From: Gordonia sp049847105
GTDB lineage: Bacteria > Actinomycetota > Actinomycetes > Mycobacteriales > Mycobacteriaceae
DNA length: 64,000 nt
Assembly: GCF_049847105.1 (NCBI RefSeq)
Contig: NZ_JBNCNS010000005.1
Coordinates: 310,001-374,000 of the forward strand
Reading direction: 5' to 3'
The notes under the pieces were generated by a model that had not been told where the DNA came from, made no database searches, and saw only the letters and a program-made list of their open reading frames with translations. Below are positions 1 to 11,284 of this stretch, one piece after another (the stretch's first letter is position 1; each line of letters starts with the position of its first letter). The position numbers and the translations under genes are program-made.

Positions 1-2907
<2,907 letters not shown>

Positions 2908-2968
2908 GATCTGTCCAGGATATGGGGTCGACGGAGGTGACCCGGCGCACGCCCGGCATGATTGGGGG

Positions 2969-4198
2969 ATGGCTGGTTCACTGTGGCACGGTTTCGCTGA
3001 TATGGGTTCGGTCTCCACCAAGGGGCCGTTCGTGGTCACTCGCGGACAAGGAACGCGGATCTGGGACGCCTCCGGACGCGAGTATCTCGACGCGACGGCG
3101 GGTCTCTGGTTCACCAACATCGGCCATGGCCGCACCGAGGTGGCCCAGGCCGTCGCGGATCAGCTGGGTCGCCTGGCGCACTACTCAGGGTTCGGCGACA
3201 TCACCGCCGACGTCACCGCGGAACTCGCCGAACGGCTCGCCGCAATCGCCCCGGTTCCTGACAGCAAGATCTTCTTCACGTCGGGTGGCAGTGACTCTGT
3301 CGACACGGCGGCAAAGCTGGCCCGGCGCTACTGGCACGAGCAGGGCAGGCCGGAGAAGAACATCATCGTCGGCCGCACCAAGGCGTACCACGGCATGCAT
3401 GTGGCGGGCACGGCGCTCGCGGGCATCCCGGGCAACCGCGAGGGCTACGGCGAACTCATGCCCGACGCCGAGTCGGTGGAGTGGGACAACGCGAAGAGTC
3501 TCCTCGGCCTCATCGAGCGTCTGGGCGCCGACCGCGTCGCGGCGTTCTTCTGCGAGCCGATCATCGGTGCCGGCGGGATATATCTGCCTCCCGAGGGGTA
3601 CCTCGCCGAGGTCCGTCAGATCTGCCGCGACCACGATGTGCTGTTCGTCGCCGACGAGGTGGTCACCGGATTCGGCCGCATCGGTGGTGATTCCTGGTTC
3701 GCGTCGTCCCGTTTCGACCTCGCGCCCGACATGATGACGACCGCCAAGGGCCTCACGTCCGGATACGTGCCGATGGGTGCGGTGTTCATCGCTCCCCACA
3801 TCGCCGAGCCGTTCTTCGCGGGCGGGGTGTGGTGGCGCCACGGCTACACCTACGGCGGGCATGCAGGTGCTGCCGCGGCCGCGATGGCGAACCTCGACAT
3901 CATCGAGCGTGAGGGTCTGCTGGCCGAGGCGACCCGCCTGGAAAACGATCTGGCGCAGGCGCTCTCGCCGCTGGCAGACCTCGACTCGGTGTCGGAGGTC
4001 CGCACCGGCCTGGGCGCGGTCACCGCGGTCCAGTTGTCCGACCCCGCGCAGGCGGTACCGATGGTCGGCAGGCTGCGCGAGCACGGAGTCAGCGGCCGTG
4101 CAGCGGGCCAGGGTGCGCTGCAGATCTCGCCCGCCTTCGTGATGACCACCGACGAGGTCGGCGAGCTCGCCGACCGGATGCGGGCCGCGCTGGGCTGA
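2969..4198 (+). CDS. class III PLP-dependent aminotransferase
   Basis: Fold-type I, class III pyridoxal-phosphate aminotransferase of 409 residues, the usual length for the omega-amino acid/pyruvate transaminase group. The PLP lysine is K260 in the motif TTAKGLTSGY; the upstream FVADEVVTGFGR stretch carries the aspartate that contacts the pyridine nitrogen, and FFTSGGSDSVDTA binds the cofactor phosphate. The start at 2969 was chosen because the family begins with a conserved LWHGFADMG segment directly after it; the upstream extension of the frame has no such conservation. Amino donor and acceptor cannot be read from the sequence. It stands alone, divergent from hrpA and convergent with ahpD. 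Confidence 0.88.
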   Translation: MAGSLWHGFADMGSVSTKGPFVVTRGQGTRIWDASGREYLDATAGLWFTNIGHGRTEVAQAVADQLGRLAHYSGFGDITADVTAELAERLAAIAPVPDSKIFFTSGGSDSVDTAAKLARRYWHEQGRPEKNIIVGRTKAYHGMHVAGTALAGIPGNREGYGELMPDAESVEWDNAKSLLGLIERLGADRVAAFFCEPIIGAGGIYLPPEGYLAEVRQICRDHDVLFVADEVVTGFGRIGGDSWFASSRFDLAPDMMTTAKGLTSGYVPMGAVFIAPHIAEPFFAGGVWWRHGYTYGGHAGAAAAAMANLDIIEREGLLAEATRLENDLAQALSPLADLDSVSEVRTGLGAVTAVQLSDPAQAVPMVGRLREHGVSGRAAGQGALQISPAFVMTTDEVGELADRMRAALG

Positions 4199-4214
4199 GC
4201 CCGGGACAATCGAA

Positions 4215-4254
4215 TCTGCCCCCGGCCCTCCGTTGTCGGAGAGTCGGGGGCAGA
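4215..4254. terminator. bidirectional terminator hairpin
   Basis: Perfect 10-bp arms (TCTGCCCCCG at 4215-4224 and its complement at 4245-4254) with a further inner CTCCG/CGGAG pairing. It lies between the convergent aminotransferase and ahpD genes and probably ends both transcripts. Confidence 0.75.
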
Positions 4255-4271
4255 TCTGTATACGGGATCGG

Positions 4272-4805
4272 TCAGACCGACGCAAGCACCTCGGTGGTCG
4301 CGATCGCCTGGGCGACACCGGCGACGATCGAGGCGACTTTGAGAGCCTCGAAGATCGCCTCACGATCCACGCCCGCCTCGCGCAGCGTGTTCTCGTGCGC
4401 ACCGACACAGTGCTCACAACCGTTGATCGACGACACCGCGAAAGACCACAGCTCGAACAGCGCCTTGTCCACTCCGGGATTGCCGATGATGTTCATGCGC
4501 AGACCGGGGCGCAGGTCGTCGTACTTGCCGCCGAGGAAGCCGCGGCCACGGTAGAAGACGTTGTTCATCCCCATGATCGACGTCGCGGCGAGCGCGGCGT
4601 TGTAGGCCTCGGCCGACAGTGTGTCGGCGGCCTCGTCGGCGATCTCGGCCAGCACCTTGGCATTACGCGTCGCGGCCGCGGTGGACAGCAGGGTGCCCCA
4701 CAGCTGCTCTTCGCTCAGCGCCGTGGTCCGGCTGATCGAGCCAAGGTTCAGCTTGAGGTCCTTGGCATACTCGGGCAGCGCTTCCTTGAGATTGTCGATG
4801 CTCAT
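4272..4805 (-). CDS. ahpD: alkyl hydroperoxide reductase AhpD
   Basis: AhpD, 177 residues, an alkylhydroperoxidase that in M. tuberculosis passes electrons from dihydrolipoamide to AhpC. The active site is visible as C130-E-H-C133 followed by H137, the same numbering as the characterised mycobacterial enzyme, and the protein is full length. It follows ahpC on the same strand with an 11-base gap, so the two are one operon, and oxyR is divergent upstream, implying peroxide-induced expression. The stop lies just past the bidirectional terminator shared with the aminotransferase gene. Confidence 0.96.
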   Translation of the reverse strand: MSIDNLKEALPEYAKDLKLNLGSISRTTALSEEQLWGTLLSTAAATRNAKVLAEIADEAADTLSAEAYNAALAATSIMGMNNVFYRGRGFLGGKYDDLRPGLRMNIIGNPGVDKALFELWSFAVSSINGCEHCVGAHENTLREAGVDREAIFEALKVASIVAGVAQAIATTEVLASV

Positions 4806-4816
4806 GTGGTCCCCTC

Positions 4817-5404
4817 TCAGACGCTCGCGGTCAGGAGTTCACCGGCGTCGATGGTCGGATCACCCTTCTTCCAGTTGCAGGCGCACAGCTCGTCGGACTG
4901 CAGGGCGTCGAGGACACGGAGAACCTCGTCGACGTTGCGGCCGACTGAACCGGCGGTCACCGAGACGAACTGGATCTCGTTGTTCGGATCGATGATGAAG
5001 GTGGCCCGGTCGGCCACCCCGTCCGCATTGAGAACGCCCGCCGCGGAGGCGAGTTCGCGCTTGAGGTCGCTCAGCATGGGGAAGGGGAGGGTCTTGAGGT
5101 CCTCGTGCTGTGCCCGCCACTGGAAGTGCACGAACTCGTTGTCGACCGAGGCGCCGAGTACCTGGGCGTCACGGTCGGCGAACTCGTCGTTGAGCTTGCC
5201 GAAAGCGGCGATCTCCGTGGGGCACACGAAGGTGAAGTCCTTCGGCCAGAAGAAGACGATGCGCCACTTGTCGGGGTGATCGTCACTGGTGACCGTGGTG
5301 AAGTAGTCGTCCGGCTTCTGGGCGTCGACCTTGGACAGGTCGCCCCCGATGACCGCGGTGAGGTGGTAGGAGGGGAATTGGTCGCCGATGGTCAGCAAAG
5401 CCAT
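4817..5404 (-). CDS. ahpC: alkyl hydroperoxide reductase AhpC (peroxiredoxin)
   Basis: 2-Cys peroxiredoxin of 195 residues that reduces peroxides and peroxynitrite in the cytoplasm. The peroxidatic cysteine is C61 in FVCPTE; the C-terminal C174 and C176 (ELCACNW) are the resolving pair known from the mycobacterial protein, which works with AhpD rather than AhpF. The ATG at 5404 has an AAGGAG ribosome-binding site about eight bases upstream. It is the first gene of ahpC-ahpD, transcribed away from oxyR from a promoter whose -10 (TATAGT) overlaps that of oxyR. Confidence 0.97.
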   Translation of the reverse strand: MALLTIGDQFPSYHLTAVIGGDLSKVDAQKPDDYFTTVTSDDHPDKWRIVFFWPKDFTFVCPTEIAAFGKLNDEFADRDAQVLGASVDNEFVHFQWRAQHEDLKTLPFPMLSDLKRELASAAGVLNADGVADRATFIIDPNNEIQFVSVTAGSVGRNVDEVLRVLDALQSDELCACNWKKGDPTIDAGELLTASV

Positions 5405-5486
5405 GCTCTGTTTCGCTCCTTGGTGGTTCGATCAGCGTCGGTGCGTCATAAGAGGACGCGGATTCGTCGTCAGACATGCACCATCG

Positions 5487-5537
5487 TGCCGGAATATCGG
5501 CAAGAGCGAAACGTGATGATACGCACTATATTGATAG
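5487..5537. promoter_or_regulatory. oxyR/ahpC divergent promoter with OxyR-type palindromes
   Basis: Two inverted repeats are visible: TGCCG-N6-CGGCA (5487-5502), resembling the GCCGAT-type palindromes described for mycobacterial OxyR, and CTAT-ATTG-ATAG (5526-5537). The second holds both -10 elements: TATATT for oxyR (5527-5532, seven bases before its ATG) and TATAGT for ahpC (5525-5530, other strand). OxyR binding is inferred from the gene arrangement. Confidence 0.6.
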
Positions 5538-5539
5538 GC

Positions 5540-6472
5540 ATGGCCAATAAAAGTCATCAACCGTCGACGACCGCTCTGCGCGCATTCGTGGCCGTCGCCC
5601 ATCGTCGTCATTTCGGTTCTGCAGCAGATGATCTCGGGGTGAGTCAACCGACCCTGTCGCAAGCGCTCGCCGGTCTCGAGGCCGGTCTCGGAGTGCAACT
5701 CGTCGAGCGGACGACGAGACGTGTCTTCCTGACGCCGGAGGGGGAGAGGTTGCTGCCCAGGGCAATCGCCGCCGTGGATGCGATCGATGAGCTGCTTGCC
5801 GAGGCGTCGGGAAGCGGTGACCCGCTCGCCGGGCCGATGCGGGTAGGCCTGATACCGACGGTCGCCCCGTACATCCTTCCGGCAGTGCTTCGTGGTGTGG
5901 CAGAACGCATTCCGGGGCTGCAGATCCAAGTGGTGGAGGATCAGACCGCGCGGCTGCTGCGGCAGTTGAGAGACGGATCACTCGACGTGGCCATCGTGGC
6001 GTTGCCCACGAACGAACGTGGGATGGCCGAGGTTCCGCTGTACACAGAGGATTTCGTCCTCGCGTTGCCTGCCGCCCATCCGCTCGCGGGCCGACGCAGG
6101 GTGGACCCGGCGTCGCTCGCCGACCTGCCGTTGCTCCTTCTCGACGAAGGTCACTGCCTCCGGGATCAGGCGTTGGAGGTGTGCCGGCTCGCGGGCGTCC
6201 GACCGGACGTCGGGCAGACACGGGCGGCGTCTCTGGCGACTGCGGTGCAATGCGTGGAGGGTGGTCTGGGGGTCACTCTGATCCCGCAGACCGCCGTGGC
6301 GGTCGAGACCGACGGTGGTCATCTGGCCACCGCAACCTTTGCGCGGCCCCGTCCGGGCCGGCGGGTGGGGTTGGTGTATCGCGAGTCGGCGCGACGGGCC
6401 GAGGCGTTTCACACTCTTGCGGGCGTCATCGCCGATCTGGTGGTCGCGACCGGCACTGTGCGGCGGGGCTGA
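5540..6472 (+). CDS. oxyR: hydrogen-peroxide-sensing LysR regulator OxyR
   Basis: LysR-family regulator of 310 residues: N-terminal winged helix-turn-helix (about 10-65, LGVSQPTLSQALAGLE) and periplasmic-binding-like sensor domain (about 98-300). The redox pair typical of OxyR is present as C206 and C215 in the segment GHCLRDQALEVC, so direct peroxide sensing is expected. The ATG at 5540 was preferred over upstream in-frame codons because family homology begins there and a TATATT -10 lies seven bases before it, implying a leaderless message. It is divergent from ahpC-ahpD, its usual target. M. tuberculosis has lost oxyR function; here the gene looks intact. Confidence 0.95.
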   Translation: MANKSHQPSTTALRAFVAVAHRRHFGSAADDLGVSQPTLSQALAGLEAGLGVQLVERTTRRVFLTPEGERLLPRAIAAVDAIDELLAEASGSGDPLAGPMRVGLIPTVAPYILPAVLRGVAERIPGLQIQVVEDQTARLLRQLRDGSLDVAIVALPTNERGMAEVPLYTEDFVLALPAAHPLAGRRRVDPASLADLPLLLLDEGHCLRDQALEVCRLAGVRPDVGQTRAASLATAVQCVEGGLGVTLIPQTAVAVETDGGHLATATFARPRPGRRVGLVYRESARRAEAFHTLAGVIADLVVATGTVRRG

Positions 6473-6479
6473 TCAACCC

Positions 6480-6659
6480 GCCGACAGCAACCCGATTCGC
6501 GCCGACAGCAACCCGATTCGCGCCGGCAGAAACTGAAATCACCCCGAGAGCACCACATGTCCTGGCAGCGCTCCGGTCGACAGGGTGCTGTCGGCGAAAT
6601 GTCGGTTGCTGTCGGCGCGATGCCCGGTTGCTGTCGGCAGGAATCGGGTTGCTGTCGGC
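6480..6659. repeat. cluster of 20-bp units in direct and inverted orientation
   Basis: Two identical copies of GCCGACAGCAACCCGATTCG (6480-6499, 6501-6520; period 21) and a degenerate third (from 6522) are followed by four copies in the opposite orientation near 6577-6595, 6596-6616, 6617-6638 and 6640-6659; the last matches 19 of 20 bases. The cluster fills the space between the convergent oxyR and nitroreductase genes. Opposed copies could pair in RNA and end transcription. Function unknown. Confidence 0.8.
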
Positions 6660-6670
6660 GAGGGGTCGGT

Positions 6671-7108
6671 TCAGCGGCGGGGTTCGAGGACGAACACCGG
6701 GATGACGCGGTCGGTCTTGGTCTGGTATTCGGCGTAGTCGGGCCAGGCCTCGACGGCACGGGCCCACCAGGTCTCGCGTTCTTCGCCGGCGACCTCGCGC
6801 GCGGTGTAGTCGCCGACCTGCTCCCCGTCGCGGAGTTCGACATGCGGTTCGGCGACGAGGTTCCAGTACCAGACCGGATGCTTGGGGGCGCCGCCGAGCG
6901 AGGCCACGACCGCGTAGTCGCCGTCGTATTCGACACGCATGAGTGGCGTCTTGCGCAGCTTGCCCGATTTGCGGCCGACCGAGGTGAGGACCACGACGGG
7001 TTTCCCCTTCATGGTGGTCGCGGCGGTGCCGTTCGACTCCTCGTATTCGCGGACCTGATCCGTGGCCCAATCCGCCGGGCTGGGTTCGTACTCTCCGGTG
7101 AGTGGCAT
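6671..7108 (-). CDS. nitroreductase family deazaflavin-dependent oxidoreductase
   Basis: Small (145 residues) split-barrel protein of the deazaflavin (F420)-dependent nitroreductase family, related to M. tuberculosis Ddn and the F420H2-dependent quinone reductases. Recognisable segments are KGKPVVVLTSVGRKSGKLRKTPLM, the glycine/lysine-rich loop that binds the F420 phosphate tail, and YAVVASLGGAPKHPVWYWNLVA. The ATG at 7108 was chosen because GGAGGAG sits six bases upstream; the longer frame upstream has no family similarity. The natural substrate is unknown. It lies downstream of the DUF3516 helicase on the same strand with a 29-base gap and may be co-transcribed with it. Confidence 0.88.
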   Translation of the reverse strand: MPLTGEYEPSPADWATDQVREYEESNGTAATTMKGKPVVVLTSVGRKSGKLRKTPLMRVEYDGDYAVVASLGGAPKHPVWYWNLVAEPHVELRDGEQVGDYTAREVAGEERETWWARAVEAWPDYAEYQTKTDRVIPVFVLEPRR

Positions 7109-7137
7109 ATCTCCTCCAACGTGGTCGGTGGACCCGA

Positions 7138-9243
7138 CTATTCCACACCCGCCCGGCTGAGTTGCTCCCATTCGTCGACCAGGCTGGAGTCGACCTCGCG
7201 GACCATCGCCCCGACCCGGTCGGTGATCTCGACGACCTCCGGGGTGCTGACCGCAGTCGGAAGGCCTTGTCGCAGAACTCGATAGCAATCGGAAAGATAC
7301 CGCAAGACGACGCCCTCGCTGCGGGCGAGTCCGTACTGGGAAATGAGTTCGGTGAACGTCATCGACCGTTCGAGCATCTCGCGTAGCACCGACTTCGGCG
7401 ACGGCGGATACGACGACACCCAAGGGTGTCCGCGACGGTAGACGCCGAATGCGAACTCGATCTCATCGGCGAGCGGACGGGGCCAGGTGATCTCCTCCAG
7501 CCGGGTCATGCGCTCCTCGTATTCGATACCGTCCGACTTCATCTCGGCTATCGCCGCGTCGCGCGTGACCTTGCGCTGGGCGAAAAGCAGTGGGCGCGGA
7601 TCCTCGAGGGTGGACTCGAGGATCGAGAGCACATCGAGTGAGTATGTTCCCGAGTCGGGGTCGAGGATCTCGAAGGCGGCCAGCGCGAACGACGAGAGCG
7701 GATTGGTGAGCGCGAAGTTCTCCGGCATGTCCACCGACATCGCGACGTTCTTGCCGTCCGGGTCGGGAGCATCGAGTTGGATGACGATGCCGGACTCGCG
7801 CAGGCCTCGGTACAGCTCGATGGTGTGCCGGATGTGGCGGAGTTGCCGGTTGCGTGGCTCGTGATTCTCCTCGAGCAGATGCCGCAGTGCCGCGAAGCAG
7901 TCACCCGGCCGCGTCAGCACCTCCATCAGGATCGCCGTGGTCATCCGGAAATGCGACCGCAATGGCTCGTCGGGTGCATCGATGAGTTGGGTGAATGTCT
8001 TCTCGCCCCAGGAAACGAAGCCCTCCGGCGGCTTCTTGCGGACCAGCTTGCGGAGCTTCTTGGGGTCGTCGCCCGCCTTTGCCACCGCCCGCGCATTGTC
8101 GACGTCGTGCTCGGGCGCCTGGACCACCACATAGCCGATGCTGTCGAATCCGGCGCGGCCCGCGCGCCCGGCGATCTGGTGGAACTCACGCGCGCGAAGA
8201 CGTCGGACCCGGGTGCCGTCGTACTTGCTCAGCCCCGCGAACAGCACGGTGCGGATGGGCACGTTGATGCCGACGCCGAGGGTGTCGGTACCGGCGACGA
8301 CCTTGAGTAGTCCTTGTTGCGCAAGACGTTCCACGAGCCGTCGGTAGCGCGGCAGCATCCCGGCGTGGTGCACGCCGATCCCGGAGCGCAGCAGTTTGGA
8401 CAGGGTCGCACCGAAACCGGTGTGGAAGCGGAAATCGCCGATGGCCTCGGCGATGAGCGCCTTCTCGGTCTTGTCGGCGATCTTGGCCGACAACAGCGCC
8501 TGGGCGCGTTCCACTGCGGAGGCCTGGGTGAAGTGGACCACGTAGACGGGCGCGCGACCCGCGGAGATCAGGTTCTCGATGGTCTCGTGAATCGGCGTCA
8601 TCGCATACGTGTGCTCGAGTGGTACCGGCCGATCGGTGCCGGTGATCGCCGACGTCGGGCGTCCCGTGCGTCGCTGAAGGTCGTCGACGAAGAACGAGAC
8701 GTCGCCGAGAGTCGCCGACATCAAGAGGAACTGCGTGTGCGGCAGTTCGATGAGTGGCACCTGCCACGCCCAGCCCCGGTCGGTCTCGCCGTAGTAGTGG
8801 AACTCATCGGCGACGAGAGTGCCGATGTCGCTGCGCGATCCGTCACGGAGTGCGAGGTTGGCCACGATCTCGGCCGTGGCGCACACGATCGGGGCATCGG
8901 CGTTGACGGCGGCGTCGCCGGTCACCAGACCAACGGCCGCCGCGCCGAACATCGCACACAGCTCGAAGAACTTCTCACTCACCAACGCCTTGATGGGCGC
9001 GGTGTAGTAGACCCGCTCGCCACGACAACGCGCGAAGTGGATCGCGCCGGCAGCGACGAGGGATTTGCCGGACCCGGTGGGTGTCGCGAGGATCACGTTG
9101 CTGCCGGCGATGAGTTCGAGAAGGGACTCTTCCTGGTGCGGATAGAGCTCGATTCCCCGGTCATTCCACCAGTCGGTGAACGTTTCGAAAGCGGTGTCCT
9201 CGTCGACCACCGGGGTCAGGACGGACCCCGGTGCCGCGCTCAC
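7138..9243 (-). CDS. Ski2-like DEAD/DEAH-box helicase with DUF3516 C-terminus
   Basis: Superfamily 2 helicase of 701 residues. Helicase core: Walker A ATPTGSGKS (about 54-62), motif II ADEFHYYG (DEFH in place of the usual DEVH/DEAH), motif III SATLGD, and motif VI QIAGRAGRAG. The C-terminal half (about 420-690) matches the actinobacterial DUF3516 region. The architecture resembles Ski2/Mtr4 RNA helicases, so an RNA-processing role is inferred. The GTG start overlaps the PAC2 stop in a GTGA, so the two genes are translationally coupled. The DEFH motif is unusual for the superfamily, but I cannot tell whether it is standard in this subfamily. Confidence 0.88.
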   Translation of the reverse strand: MSAAPGSVLTPVVDEDTAFETFTDWWNDRGIELYPHQEESLLELIAGSNVILATPTGSGKSLVAAGAIHFARCRGERVYYTAPIKALVSEKFFELCAMFGAAAVGLVTGDAAVNADAPIVCATAEIVANLALRDGSRSDIGTLVADEFHYYGETDRGWAWQVPLIELPHTQFLLMSATLGDVSFFVDDLQRRTGRPTSAITGTDRPVPLEHTYAMTPIHETIENLISAGRAPVYVVHFTQASAVERAQALLSAKIADKTEKALIAEAIGDFRFHTGFGATLSKLLRSGIGVHHAGMLPRYRRLVERLAQQGLLKVVAGTDTLGVGINVPIRTVLFAGLSKYDGTRVRRLRAREFHQIAGRAGRAGFDSIGYVVVQAPEHDVDNARAVAKAGDDPKKLRKLVRKKPPEGFVSWGEKTFTQLIDAPDEPLRSHFRMTTAILMEVLTRPGDCFAALRHLLEENHEPRNRQLRHIRHTIELYRGLRESGIVIQLDAPDPDGKNVAMSVDMPENFALTNPLSSFALAAFEILDPDSGTYSLDVLSILESTLEDPRPLLFAQRKVTRDAAIAEMKSDGIEYEERMTRLEEITWPRPLADEIEFAFGVYRRGHPWVSSYPPSPKSVLREMLERSMTFTELISQYGLARSEGVVLRYLSDCYRVLRQGLPTAVSTPEVVEITDRVGAMVREVDSSLVDEWEQLSRAGVE

Positions 9244-10244
9244 ATCGGGGATGGGGGACCGCCTGCGCCGTCGTCCGGACCTTCGCTGTGCGTGTTGCCA
9301 CCATCGGGGTTGTCACTGTCGCGCACCTGCTCGGCGAGGAAGCGTTCGAGTTCGGCGCCGAGTTCGTCGCCGCTCGGGAGGTCCTCTTCGGCCGCCAGCA
9401 GCGACGCACGTTCGGCCTGAGCCTGCGTGAAGGTGTCGTACTGCGTCTCGAGCGCGGCGACCACCGACTCGATCTCGGCGTTGCCCGAGACCTCGTTGTC
9501 GACCTGCAGACGGACCTTCTCGGCTGCGTTCTCCAGTGCGACGACCGGCAACTGTAGGCCGGTCACCTCGCCGACCGCGTCCAGCAGACGCGCGGAGGCC
9601 GCCGGGTAGTCGGTCTGCGACAAGTAGTGCGGCACATGGACGGACAGGCCCGCTGCGCGGTGGTCATGTTCGCTCATCCGCAATTCCAGCAACATCGACG
9701 CGCTGGCCGGCAGCTTCATCTCCGATCCCCAGCGCGGCAGATCGCCGAGCCGGTCCGGATCGTCGCCGTGTGCGGTGATCGACGGCGGGCGGGTGTGCGG
9801 GACGGCCATCGGGATGGCGTTGAGTCCGATGACATCGGTCACCCCGAAGCGTTCGGCGAGCCGCCGCACCGCGTCGACGAACTGTTCCCAGCGCAGGTCG
9901 GGCTCCGAACCCGCGAGCAGGAGGAACGGTCGGCCCGCGGTGTCGCGGATCGCATGCATCGTCAGTGATGGCATCTCGACATCGGTGAACTTGTCACCGC
10001 TGAAGGTGACGGTCGGTCGACGTGACCGGTAGTCGATCAACTCGTCGGTGGAAAACGTCGCAACCAGTTCGGAATCAAACGCATCGCGCAGGTGCCGTGC
10101 TGCCAGCGCGACAGCGTGTCCTGCATCCGCAAACCCCTCGAGGGCATGGAGCAGCACCGGTCCGGTGCCCTCGTCGTTCGAGACCTGGGGCGCGGGGAAC
10201 TCCAGCGAGTACAGCGAACTGTTCTCGGCGGGCCGCTCGTCCAT
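9240..10244 (-). CDS. PAC2 family protein (proteasome-assembly-chaperone-like)
   Basis: Protein of 334 residues in the PAC2 (DUF75) family, named for a eukaryotic proteasome assembly chaperone; the homologue I recall in M. tuberculosis is Rv2714. The central part (about 25-240) has the family's segments, for example LHALEGFADAGHAVALAA and VIGLNAIPMAVPHTRP, followed by an acidic C-terminal tail (DGGNTHSEGPDDGAGG). The ATG at 10244 is preceded by GGAGG at good distance. It is the first gene of a unit with the DUF3516 helicase. A proteasome link is only a family association. Confidence 0.85.
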   Translation of the reverse strand: MDERPAENSSLYSLEFPAPQVSNDEGTGPVLLHALEGFADAGHAVALAARHLRDAFDSELVATFSTDELIDYRSRRPTVTFSGDKFTDVEMPSLTMHAIRDTAGRPFLLLAGSEPDLRWEQFVDAVRRLAERFGVTDVIGLNAIPMAVPHTRPPSITAHGDDPDRLGDLPRWGSEMKLPASASMLLELRMSEHDHRAAGLSVHVPHYLSQTDYPAASARLLDAVGEVTGLQLPVVALENAAEKVRLQVDNEVSGNAEIESVVAALETQYDTFTQAQAERASLLAAEEDLPSGDELGAELERFLAEQVRDSDNPDGGNTHSEGPDDGAGGPPSPM

Positions 10245-10431
10245 GGGTCGTCCCTCCTCGTCGTGTGTATGTCGATTCTCTCGCATCGGCGCCCGGCAGG
10301 GCCAATTTCGCAGATCGATGCGGTATTCGTCAGTGTCAACACGCCGACGCCGGCCCGGATTCCCGGCCGGCCGGATTCGCCGGGGTGTCGGTGCGCCGGG
10401 CCCGCACCGGTCGATGGCACAGTAGGCCCTT

Positions 10432-11121
10432 GTGACCACAACCAAGAGGCACCAGTTACGACGTCCCGTCGTGCTCGCCCCGCTGCTGGTCGGGACGGCG
10501 ATTCTCGTGGCTTCCGGGTGCACGGTGGACGGGCAGGGGGTAGCCGGAGCGGCCGATCTCTCCGGCGACTCGGTGGCGGCGTCGGATTTCCCGGGTGGTT
10601 CGGCGAGTCGCGTGCCGGCACCCGCGGTGCCGGCCGCCCTCGCCGACATCACCGGTCGTCCACTCCATGGATCGGTGACCCCGCCGCAGTGCACGCCCGC
10701 GGGCCTGCCCTCCGACGGCGCGGCGGTGTTGGTCGGTTCGGATCCCGACGATTCGACCGCGACCTTCACCTCCGCGGTCACCAGGGCAGGCAAGTCCCTC
10801 GTCGACGTGACCACGCAGGCCAGGAATTGCCCGCGGGTGCTCTCCGGTTCGGCCCCGACCGCGACATCGCTGGTGACAGTTCAGGTGCTCCAGGCCCCAA
10901 AAGCGCAGTCGGTCGACACCGCGGGACTGCGTCGGCAGATCGCGACGGGCAATGTCGGGTCGTCGGCGCTGACAACCGGGACGACCGCTCTGATGGCGCA
11001 ACGCCGCGGGGTGCGGGTCACCGTCGAGTACCGGCATCAGGGCGCCGAGCCGATGTCGGCACGAGAAAGCGATCAACTCGCGGCACTCTTCGACAAGGCG
11101 GTCGACGCGGCCTTCGGTTGA
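10432..11121 (+). CDS. putative secreted lipoprotein
   Basis: 229 residues starting at GTG. The N-terminus has a basic stretch (KRHQLRR), a hydrophobic helix and a lipobox ending VASGC with the acylated cysteine at residue 30, so an exported, lipid-anchored protein is expected. Two further cysteines (in PPQCTP and ARNCPR) could form a disulphide. The rest is Ala/Ser/Thr-rich, typical of mycobacterial lipoproteins of unknown role; it may belong to a PknH-sensor-like or DUF5642-type family, but I cannot confirm that. Divergent from the PAC2 gene. Confidence 0.72.
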   Translation: MTTTKRHQLRRPVVLAPLLVGTAILVASGCTVDGQGVAGAADLSGDSVAASDFPGGSASRVPAPAVPAALADITGRPLHGSVTPPQCTPAGLPSDGAAVLVGSDPDDSTATFTSAVTRAGKSLVDVTTQARNCPRVLSGSAPTATSLVTVQVLQAPKAQSVDTAGLRRQIATGNVGSSALTTGTTALMAQRRGVRVTVEYRHQGAEPMSARESDQLAALFDKAVDAAFG

Positions 11122-11284
11122 TACGGCCGTCGGCCGACCCGAACCCGGACCGCGCGATGTGCTTTCCGCATCGTGCCTGCATGATCTGTGGATTTTCGCG
11201 AGTGTGTGGACAACCTCGTGTCAACTGGCGGTCGCAGGGATCGGCGGCGTCGGTTGCGCCGGTGCCGCACCCGACGATGACCGC

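Noticed and set aside
3185..4417. 410-codon reverse frame
   Set aside because: Antisense to the aminotransferase and overlapping ahpD; no recognisable motifs.
6480..6659. Possible CRISPR array
   Set aside because: Units change orientation, spacers are one base or absent, and no cas genes are present.
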